Source of the DNA: Fidelibacterota bacterium
Lineage (GTDB): Bacteria; Fidelibacterota; JAANXI01
Direction of reading: 5' to 3'
Length of the DNA stretch: 16,972 nucleotides
Assembly (NCBI GenBank): GCA_018263365.1
Contig: JAANXI010000127.1
Span: 1-16,972, forward strand
Numbering within the stretch: the stretch's first letter is position 1; every line of letters starts with the position of its first letter. Under the pieces are notes generated by a model. That model did not search any database and was not told where the DNA came from. It saw only the letters and a list, made by a program, of their open reading frames with translations. Below, in pieces: positions 7,770 to 14,993 of the stretch. Position numbers and translations under genes: made by a program.

Positions 7770-8930
7770 CTAATAATGTTCAACAGTGATCGTATTCTCC
7801 TCCGCCAACAAAGAGGCCTGCTCCATGATATTCTGCAATTCGCGAACATTGCCCGGCCAGGAATAATTCTTGAGTCAAGCGAACACATCATTATCAAAAT
7901 GTTCCACAGACTGGTTGTTCTTTCTGTTAAATCTACTGGCAAAGTAGATGGACAGCAATGGAATATCCGGTTTCCGTTCCCTCAGCGGCGGTAATGCAAG
8001 GGGATATACGTTTAACCGGTAATATAAATCCTCCCGAAAGTTTCCCTTTTCAATTTCCTGCTCCAGATTTTTATTTGTCGCTGAGATAATACGCACATCG
8101 GTGGAGATAACTTCATTTCCACCGATGCGCTCAAACTCACCATATTCCAGAGCGCGCAGCAATTTTGCCTGCAGGGCCGGACTCATATCACCGATTTCAT
8201 CGAGGAACAGGGTGCCGCCGTCCGCAATTTCAAATTTGCCCTCTCGCTGGGACATGGCCCCGGTGAAAGCTCCCTTTTCGTGTCCGAACAGTTCGGATTC
8301 CAGCAGATTTTCAGGAATGGCCGCACAATTCAGCGCCACAAAACGCTTATATACGCGGGAACTGATGGCGTGAATAATCCGTGCAATGAGTTCCTTTCCG
8401 GTGCCGCTCTCCCCGCGAACCAGAACGGAGACATCGCTATTAGCGGCCTTTTCCAGCCGTTCATAGATATAGTACATCTGCGCTGAACTGCCAATGACCC
8501 TGTCAACATGATAATCCTTCCGCAGATCTTTGCGAAAGGTCGAAATGCGCCGCGGCAGTTCACCGCGTTCCAGGAATAACTGAATCCGTTGGTAATCATG
8601 CTCCGTAATTTCCCCCGGATCAATATACGATTGGGCATTGTGTTCGAGTGCACGCGCCACATCGGTCACAAACATATACTCTCCTGGTATCATGAGCAGC
8701 GGGATGGTCGGCGTCTCCTGGCGGATGCGCTTGAGCGTCTCAAGTCCGCTCATGAGGTTTAAATCGAAATCGAGCACAATCAGGTCAAATGATTCGAGCG
8801 CCACCATTTGCAGAGCATCATAGCCTGATCCAGCCGATTCTATTTTCGCCAGCGAATGCAGGGAGTCCCGCAAATGTTGCAGACGCTTTCGGGATTCACT
8901 CACAGCTAATATCTGCTTTGAGTCTGTCAT
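7770..8930 (-). pseudogene. NtrC-family sigma-54 activator with premature TGA and no HTH
   Basis: The frame from ATG 8930 stops at TGA 7875-7877 after 351 aa. The same frame then continues with LKNYSWPGNVRELQNIMEQA to a TAG at 7770-7772. That segment is the conserved end of the sigma-54 AAA+ domain, and the spacing to PPLRERKPDIPLL is normal, so the TGA is a point nonsense change, probably at a Leu codon. AAA+ motifs present are Walker A GESGTGKE (173-180), GAFTGA (220-225) and Walker B LFLDEIGD (241-248). The receiver keeps Asp54 but reads AVSES where the acidic pair should be, and has no Lys in the usual KP position, so it is probably not phospho-regulated. The C-terminal Fis-type HTH is absent. 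In a T4P locus it may have been a PilR-like regulator. Confidence 0.85.
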
Positions 8931-8936
8931 ATTCGC

Positions 8937-9554
8937 TTATACTCGCGTCACCCGAAGCACCTCTTCCACAGAGGTGACTCCACTGACAACTTTGCGCAAA
9001 CCGTCGTGGCGCAACGTGGTCATGCCATTCTTCTTCATCGAGACCTTTTTAATCGTATCCGCGCTGGCATTTTTCAGAATCAGGTCGCGGATTTCTTCGG
9101 TCACTTCCATGATCTCAAAAATACCGATTCTTCCTGAATATCCAGAATCACGGCACTTTTTACAACCCCTGGGAGCATAAAATTTGAATTCGCGGTCTAC
9201 CTTGTCCAGTCCGAGGGTTTTTAACTCATCTTCACTTGGCTCATAGGACTCTTTACAATGCTCACACAACCGTCTGACAAGTCGCTGGGCAATAATACCG
9301 GCAGTGGAAGACGCCACCAGAAACGGTTCTACGCCCATATCTACCAGCCGGGTCAGCGCGCCGGAGGTATCATTGGTATGGAGGGTGCTCAACACCAGAT
9401 GCCCGGTCAAGGCGGCCTGGACTGCTACGGTCGCCGTTTCCCCGTCCCGAATCTCACCGACCATCACGATATCCGGATCCTGGCGCAGAATCGCCCGTAA
9501 TCCGCTGGCAAAGGTCATCCGAACCGCCATAGACCTCGTCCAACGCCTGTTCAA
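8937..9554 (-). pseudogene. pilB: PilB extension ATPase, C-terminal fragment
   Basis: This frame carries the C-terminal half of a GspE/PilB ATPase: LRAILRQDPDIVMVGEIRD (Walker B region), the His box LSTLHTND, QRLVRRLC, and a zinc-binding pair of CxxC motifs (CEHC and CKKC about 40 residues apart), then the usual SGRIGIFEIMEV end. Authentic sequence begins near 9518; the earlier residues are out-of-frame sequence from the N-terminal fragment. Walker A, the Asp box and the N2 domain are missing altogether. The stop is 6 bp before the sigma-54 activator start. No ATPase activity is expected. The 9518-9523 junction is discussed under findings. Confidence 0.9.
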
Positions 9555-9957
9555 TTTCTTTTTCCGAGCACAGAACCAGTTCCATCTCTATATTCGTTTG
9601 CCGGCTCAGATCATCGATGGCCACTACGTTGGAGGGAGCAGAAATACCAACGGTAAGCGTATCTTCGATTTTGAAGAGGGGGATAACGTTATGCTTGCGC
9701 GCCAGCTTTTCGGAAATCAAGTGCGCAACATCAGGGGAAATGATATAATTACTGAGCGTCAGATACGGAATATCGAGTTGCTCGCTTGTGGCCTCCAGCC
9801 ATTCGTAATCGGATACATATCCCAGTTCAACTAGGGCTCTGCCAAGATGCTCTCCCGTTTCCGCCTGCCGTTCTAATCCCTCGCCTAATTGCTCCTCGGT
9901 AATTAATCCTTTTTCTATCAGAATCTCGCCGAGTCGTCTTTTTTTCCCTGTCGCCAT
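9454..9957 (-). pseudogene. pilB: PilB extension ATPase, N-terminal fragment
   Basis: Starting at ATG 9957, residues 1-145 form a GspE N-terminal (MshEN-like) domain: RLGEILIEKGLITEEQL, LGRALVELGYVSD and VIPLFKIEDTLTVGISAPSN are characteristic, ending in EKEIEQALDEVYGG. After residue 145 (about 9523) the frame runs into sequence that, one frame over, encodes TFASGLRAILRQDPD of the C-terminal half. The last 22 residues are therefore out-of-frame junk. PilB powers pilus extension at the inner membrane, and this domain in related ATPases can bind cyclic di-GMP. The start is 28 bp after pilD, with AGGA upstream. Roughly 240 residues of a normal PilB are missing between the fragments. Confidence 0.9.
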
Positions 9958-9985
9958 ACGTCCTAATTGCGTTTTCAGTTTGTTG

Positions 9986-10825
9986 TTACATGAATGAAGT
10001 CAGATACCAATTCAACAGTGAATTCCCCCAAAATAGACTCCCAACAGCTCCCAGAGCCAGTGAAGGGCCAAACGGCAACACATTCCCTTCCGGCATAGCT
10101 GTCTTGTCCACTTTCGCCTCGTCGGACGTGACCGTCTGCTGGTCGTCTTTTCCCCTGTTCAGTGCTAAATAAATACCCCCGAAGACCGCCCCGATAAAAA
10201 ATCCGAGAAAGATGCCAATCAGGGTCAGTTTCCATCCCAGGAATGCGCCGAACATGGCGGCCAGTTTGATATCTCCGCCCCCCATGCTCTCCTTTTGAAA
10301 GACGAAATTGCCAAACACGGCCACCAGATACAAGCTCCCGCCACCGGCCAATATACCAAAAATGGATCGAAACAAACCGTTAAATCCCGGCGATTGGAAC
10401 GAGCTCAGTATAATTCCCAGCAGAATTCCCGTCAGCGTGATGCCATCCGGAATAACTTGGTGGCGCAAATCCACGATGGCGGCTACACCCAGCAGGTAAA
10501 AGAGCACTATTACGCTGATAGCTGCCCAGTTCAGTCCCGTGTTCCATATCACCAGCGCCGCAACCAGTCCACCGGCAAATTCCACAATCGGATATTGCAA
10601 TGAAATTCGCTGCTGACAGTTTCGGCACCGCCCCCGCACTATCAAATAGCCAATGACCGGAATATTTTCCCAGGGATGAATCCGATAACCACAGTGCGGA
10701 CATTTTGACGGCGGCGAGACAATGGATTCGTTTCTGGGAAGCCGATAAATCAGGACATTTAAAAAACTGCCCAAAATGCTCCCGAAGATAAAAGCCAGAA
10801 GCGCTAATATATCCCTACTCATCAT
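9986..10825 (-). CDS. pilD: Prepilin peptidase / N-methyltransferase PilD
   Basis: A 279-aa polytopic membrane protein of the GspO/PilD A24 family. The N-terminal cytoplasmic loop has the paired zinc cysteines CPHC (42-45) and CRNC (67-70), found in bifunctional peptidase/methyltransferases. The catalytic aspartates are visible as Asp119 in VDLRHQVIPD and Asp185 in GGGDIKLAAM. About seven to eight hydrophobic segments are present. It would cleave after Gly in the PilE, PilV and PilW leaders and methylate the new N-terminus. The start overlaps the end of the CheY-like gene (ATGATGAGTAG), indicating translational coupling; ATG 10825 or 10822 are both possible. Intact. Confidence 0.95.
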   Translation of the reverse strand: MMSRDILALLAFIFGSILGSFLNVLIYRLPRNESIVSPPSKCPHCGYRIHPWENIPVIGYLIVRGRCRNCQQRISLQYPIVEFAGGLVAALVIWNTGLNWAAISVIVLFYLLGVAAIVDLRHQVIPDGITLTGILLGIILSSFQSPGFNGLFRSIFGILAGGGSLYLVAVFGNFVFQKESMGGGDIKLAAMFGAFLGWKLTLIGIFLGFFIGAVFGGIYLALNRGKDDQQTVTSDEAKVDKTAMPEGNVLPFGPSLALGAVGSLFWGNSLLNWYLTSFM

Positions 10826-11207
10826 CTGCAGCAGGCTCGCCTATCAACTGGTTGATATTTGCCAGCAGTTCCTTGTTGTCCAGCGGCTTGGTCATGTAAA
10901 TATCGGCGCCGGTTTCCATTCCGAGTTCTTCGTCATGTTTTTCAGCACGCGCGGTTAACATGATGATCGGAATATCCTGAAATTGCTCATCGAATTTCAG
11001 TAACCGTGAGATTTTATACCCGTTGATTTTCGGCAACATGATATCCAGGATGATTAAACCGGGTCGCAGCGATCGCGCCTTTTCCAGACCGGTCATCCCG
11101 TCATAGGCGATTTCCACTTCGTAATTCTTCGACTTCAGCAGAATCTCCAACGCCCGGACAAAATCCTTTTCATCTTCTACAATCAAGATAGTGTTGTGTT
11201 CAGCCAT
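10815..11207 (-). CDS. CheY-like single-domain response regulator
   Basis: A 130-aa receiver domain with no output domain. The acidic pair is Glu11-Asp12 (ILIVEDE), the phosphoacceptor is Asp55 (LIILDIMLPKING), the switch Thr is 85 (IIMLTARA) and the conserved Lys is 107 (YMTKPLD), so it should be phosphorylatable. A frame extension to GTG 11255 exists, but ATG 11207 has a clear AAAGGAGA site 6-7 nt upstream and starts right before the conserved fold. It overlaps pilD by 8-11 bp. In T4P operons such regulators (PilG/PilH-like) often control motor activity or localisation, but the partner kinase here is not known. Confidence 0.85.
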   Translation of the reverse strand: MAEHNTILIVEDEKDFVRALEILLKSKNYEVEIAYDGMTGLEKARSLRPGLIILDIMLPKINGYKISRLLKFDEQFQDIPIIMLTARAEKHDEELGMETGADIYMTKPLDNKELLANINQLIGEPAADDE

Positions 11208-11217
11208 GCAATCTCCT

Positions 11218-11235
11218 TTATTCTCTTGAGAATAA
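11218..11235. promoter_or_regulatory. 8-bp inverted repeat abutting the response-regulator ribosome site
   Basis: TTATTCTC (11218-11225) and GAGAATAA (11228-11235) are perfect inverted repeats around TT. On the transcript the hairpin ends right at the Shine-Dalgarno AAAGGAGA of the response regulator. It could be an operator or an RNA element that limits ribosome access. It has no further support. Confidence 0.35.
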
Positions 11236-11309
11236 ATCCTCCTGGCAATGTACACCCACCGTAAGTCCCATTACAGGAACAAATTAGGGTAACCACCGAT
11301 AAGTAAGCG

Positions 11310-11699
11310 TTACTCCCCGGCGTTGTTTTCTGATACCGGGGGTATTTTCAAAATCTGTTTTGGGTAAATCAAATCCGGATCGTCAATAATATCGCGATTG
11401 GCTTCATAAATAATCCGCCATTTGTAGGGATCATTGTAATACTCGCGAAGCGCGGATATTTTCATCAGATAATCACCGGGTTTTACTACGTACTCCCGGA
11501 GATAATCATCCCGTTTTGCCTGCAAGCCCTCAATTTCCGCCCGAAGTGAATCGATCATCCCCGGATATTTGGAATATTGGTCCAGTAAGTTACGCAGGGA
11601 ATCGATTTCGGATTGGAGTGAATCCAGTAACGCCCAACTGAAATAGTCGTCCGACCAGCGGAATGTCGCCAAGAATCGGCACCTTTTTGAAGGTATCAA
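11310..11699 (-). pseudogene. LysM-domain coiled-coil protein, N-terminus lost
   Basis: Authentic sequence begins near 11630; residues before LLDSLQSEIDSLRNLLDQY are secretin-gene sequence in another frame, with no signal peptide or ribosome site. The retained part has a short coiled coil (about residues 24-62) and a C-terminal LysM of the YgaU/FimV-like form, VKPGDYLMKISALREYYND, with WRIIYEANRDIIDDPDLIYP following. LysM binds peptidoglycan, so the intact protein was probably periplasmic and might anchor the secretin or alignment complex, as FimV and TsaP do in other pili. Downstream, about 100 bp separate it from the response regulator. The lost length cannot be told from this window. Confidence 0.75.
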
Positions 11700-12960
11700 A
11701 TTTATCTTCCTTAATTAACCCGCCAATTGCAATGGTCTCCCCATCTTTAATCATCACCTGGGTCTTTGCGGATCGACTGGCGACGATCGGCCGATCCCCA
11801 TCCGGACCGGTATATCCGGTAATGGCCTCTACTATGGGTTCCACCGACATAGTAATGTACCTGTCCGGATTCACGCGAGGCAACACCCGCAGGCTGATAG
11901 CGATATCGATTTCTTCATACGTATTCTGGATAAATCCCACTCCCGTGGCGCCTGCGCCGCCTGCGGTCGCCCCCTGCTGCTGCGGGACCAGCACCGGGAT
12001 AGTCGTCCCGACTTCAATATTCGCGGGCTGATTATCCAGCGTTGTAATCCGCGGGTCGGATAGTATTTTGGAATCGCCCTTCGTGAACAGCATTTCCAGA
12101 ATCGCCTGAAATTCCTGCAGATTCAGGGTTGCCACATTCAGATTGCGGTATTCACCCAGAATGGGAAATCCGGCGTTTGCTCCGGTGGTTCCGGTGGTCA
12201 CTCCCGTTCCCCCTGTTGTTGTTCCGGTCCCACCTGTCGTTGTTCCTGTGTTTACTCCCGAAGCCGGAGGCCCGCCGCTCAAGCGCGCTTTCACCGTCCA
12301 GTTGATTCCCCGGGTATCTTCCTGCTCCAAACGCGTTTCGATGAATTTAACCGCAATCATCACCTGGGGTACAGGTTTGTCAATTTCATTAATAAGTCCA
12401 TCGATCCGTGAAAAATTTTCCGGAATGTCAGTGATGACCAGGTATTTGCTTCCGCCCGTCTGTTGGCTTGTTATACCCCCGCCGCTTCCAGGCTGGCTCC
12501 GTCTGAATATCTCCATTTCCCCGTAATCAGATGTAATCACATTGGCAAGGGCATTGATAGCGTCCTGCGCTTCAATGTAGTCAAACTCATATACTCTGGT
12601 CACCAGTTCACCAACCCTCCGCTGTGTGCGCTCTTTGACGATGATAATATTATCTTTGATAAAATAGTTATAGCCGTTTGAAACAAGGATTGACTCCAAC
12701 GCATTCTTCAGCGTGACATCTTCAAAGTTGACCGTCACCTGCCCGGATAAATCCTCATTGGTAATAATATTCAGGTTGTTCTGTTTTGCAATGAGCCGCA
12801 GCACGTGCTTTAAATCCGCATCCACGAATTCCAGCGACATTAACTGGCTGCCTCTCTCTTCCAGTGGGCTGGTTTGCGGGGCAATGCCGCCGGCCTGAAG
12901 GGCGAACAACGAAGCCAAGCTGAGAATTAGCAATTTTGACAACTTCTGTTTACGCCGCAT
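11590..12960 (-). pseudogene. pilQ: Type IV pilus secretin PilQ, C-terminally truncated
   Basis: It has a signal peptide (residues 1-22, MRRKQKLSKLLILSLASLFA), an N0/STN domain (about 43-110, LEFVDADLKHVLRLIAKQNNLNI), an N1/secretin_N domain (about 118-195), and a secretin barrel domain with ILSDPRITTLDNQPANIEVG and VPILGDIPLVGRLFQ. Authentic sequence ends at Gln441 (11638). Fifteen out-of-frame residues precede the stop at 11590. The final barrel strand and S-domain (the usual ELLIFITP stretch) are gone. Secretins form the outer-membrane gate for the pilus. A Gly/Thr-rich repeat (residues 234-264) interrupts the domain. It starts 11 bp after the pilP-like stop. Confidence 0.9.
12181..12249 (-). 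repeat. Imperfect Gly-Thr coding repeat inside pilQ
   Basis: Codons for residues 238-260 of PilQ form tandem imperfect GTTTGGT-type units (NTGTTTGGTGTTTGGTGVTT). On the plus strand this is GGTTCCGGTGGT-like repeats. It encodes a flexible loop and probably changes length by slippage. Confidence 0.75.
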
Positions 12961-12971
12961 TGGCAGTTTCC

Positions 12972-13363
12972 CTACCGTTTCCTTGAATTTGTATTTTGAC
13001 TGGTTTGGGGTTTGGAGAGCGGTACGATCACTTTATTGCCCCGGTAATCCATCACGACCGAATTGCCCCTGATCTCCATCAACTCCGCTCCCTCGATAAC
13101 ATCACCGACGGTCAATACTTCATTGTTAATCAATACGTAATCATCGCCGCCCCGCTTACTGATGGCCGTCAAACGAAAACGGGATGACAGCACCTGGGAT
13201 ACGGGCTCCTGCTCCTGAGTCTGCTCCGTTTGAGTCTGTTGGACGTTGAATCCCGGATGTTCAAACGGATCAGCGCCCCACCTATCGTGCGCAAAATTCC
13301 GAAACCACGGGTTGGTTGCTGTCGCAACCTGTACACTACTCGTGCCAGAGCTCGTCTTACCGG
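12972..13363 (-). pseudogene. pilP: PilP-like pilus assembly protein, N-terminus lost
   Basis: The frame opens at a TTG (13394), but its first 11 residues are kinase sequence in another frame. Authentic sequence begins near 13363. The retained ~130 residues contain a low-complexity TQTEQTQEQEP linker and a small beta domain, FRLTAISKRGGDDYVLINNE, then VLTVGDVIEGAELMEIRGNS. That is the layout of the periplasmic domain of PilP/GspC-like proteins, which link the inner-membrane PilNO complex to the secretin. Position directly before pilQ supports this. A lipoprotein signal or membrane anchor is absent. No pilM, pilN or pilO is found upstream. Identity as PilP is by context and fold pattern, moderate confidence. 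Confidence 0.7.
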
Positions 13364-13822
13364 CGCTCCCTCGCCTTCCGGACTTTCGGCCCAAATATCG
13401 CCGCCGTGTTCCTCAACTAACTGCCTGGTAATCGCGAGCCCCAATCCGGTACCCGGTGGCTTGTTTTCGTCCCAGAGCTCCTGGAAGAATCGCTCAAAAA
13501 TCTTGTCAGCGTTTGCCTTTTCAATCCCTTTGCCTTCATCCTTTCCCCAAACCTTAATGGTCCCGCCCTCGTGGCTGGTGCCAACGGTAACTGTACCCTG
13601 CTCCGGCGAATATTTGATGGCGTTATCCAGCAAATTCATCATAATCGGAAGCATCGTATCCCGGTCCAGCTGCGTTTCCGGCAGGGAATCATCGTACTGT
13701 TTCTCCAGGGTTAATTCCTCTTTCTCCAGCCGATAGGATAACGGTTCAATCGCTTCGTCAATCAGCTCGTTCATATTATACATGCTTGGCTTGATATACA
13801 GCCGGTTTGTCGAAGACATCAA
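13169..13822 (-). pseudogene. Histidine kinase, catalytic-domain fragment
   Basis: Authentic kinase sequence covers about 13804-13364. N box MNLLDNAIKYS, G1 KDEGKGI, F box IFERFF and G2 GTGLGLAI make a complete-looking HATPase_c domain ending AESPEGEGA. The preceding HisKA dimerisation helix with the phospho-accepting His is missing, and the last few residues of the ATPase domain are replaced by about 64 out-of-frame residues read from the pilP-like gene. It joins the response-regulator fragment upstream at 13804-13818. Without the His it could not autophosphorylate. Confidence 0.85.
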
Positions 13823-14801
13823 TTAGCACCACGCCGTCGGACAAATTATCGACCAGCAGTTGAATCCGGTGCTTCTGTTCGGTCAGTAAATTCCAGAACT
13901 GGTCAAAAATCCGGGTAACGTCCCGGGAGAGTTGCTCAAGGAATTCCTGCTCGACTTCGGCAAACTGGTCCTCATCTCTCCCCAATGCAATGATAATTCC
14001 GGTCTGCTCTTCACCGGATTTTAACTCCAGCGTCAATGTGGCTTTGATTTCCGGCAGCTCTTCATCATGCGTGGCAGCTTTATCACTGATGAACTTGTAA
14101 TTTTTTATTTTTTTGCCGAATCCATATTGTTCCTTCAGCGTTTTGGCGGCAATTTTCGCTATCTTTATCTTTTGCTGCTTATTCAGGGCGGTATCACTAT
14201 GAGTAAAGATGACTTCCTGGCGCGTATCCACAAAAACGGCGTAATCATACTGCACAACCCGGCCGATATGCTTCATCACCAGCAAAATCAGATCACTAAA
14301 TGAAAAGTTATAATTCATTTTGAGCGCGATGCTTTTGATAATTTCCAGCACCGTAACGGTCTTTTTTAGCTCATCGCGCTCTTCTTTGATCTGCTCTTGC
14401 AGTCTCCGGTTTTCTTCCTGAATGCGCCGCAACTCAAGCGCCTTGTTCAGGATGCCATTCAAATGCTTCAGATTAAAGGGTTTCAGGACAAAATCGTCCA
14501 CATCCGTTCGGAGGGCGTCAACGGCCGATTCAACAGTTGCAAGCCCGGTAATAATTATCCCGATTCCGTTCTCGTATTGGTCCTTATAATTCTGGATGAC
14601 CTCCAGTCCATCGATGCCCGGCATCCGCAGGTCGCTGATAACCAGATCGTACCGCTGCTCCTCGATCATCTCAATTGCGCTTTCACCATCTTTGCAGACT
14701 TCTACGCTGTACCCCTGCCCTTCCAGGAATGTCGAGAGCATATCCCGTACGCCCTGGTCGTCATCTACGACTGGAATTTCGCGGTTTGCTGTTTCAGTCA
14801 T
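13776..14801 (-). pseudogene. Response regulator-GAF-PAS part of a broken hybrid kinase
   Basis: ATG 14801 (MTETANREI) is preferred over the upstream TTG at 14813. Residues 1-120 are a full receiver: Asp13-Asp14, phosphoacceptor Asp57 (LVISDLRMPGIDG), Thr85 and Lys107. A coiled-coil linker (about 120-160, ELRRIQEENRRLQEQIKEER) leads to a GAF-like sensor domain (about 160-300). A PAS domain then begins (IQLLVDNLSDGVVLID) but is cut at about 13818. The last 13 residues are out of frame. Such receiver-sensor-kinase hybrids signal through a C-terminal kinase, whose remnant follows at 13804. It is divergent from the cytochrome gene. Confidence 0.85.
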
Positions 14802-14813
14802 AATGCACTTCAA

Positions 14814-14993
14814 TCCGGCAATGAATTTACCTTAACAATTTCCCTTTGCCCTGGAAAAGATTGAAATCATTCTACTGATTCACCGCCCAAAACTCAAGAT
14901 ATTTTATCCTTCCTGTTCCCGGATTTTTTCGTGTAATCGGACATGGCTGTCTTTATATTACCGTCCGTATTCTTATCAAAAGGAGGACCGAAT
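14814..14993. promoter_or_regulatory. Divergent intergenic region
   Basis: These 180 bp lie between the divergent kinase and cytochrome genes and must hold both promoters. A TATATT at 14952-14957 could be a -10 for the cytochrome, but no matching -35 is convincing. No clear operator was seen. Confidence 0.3.

Noticed and set aside
7875..7877. TGA recoding (selenocysteine or alternative code) in the sigma-54 activator
   Set aside because: TGA ends pilW and tadA normally, and the position is usually Leu, not Cys. A nonsense mutation is simpler.
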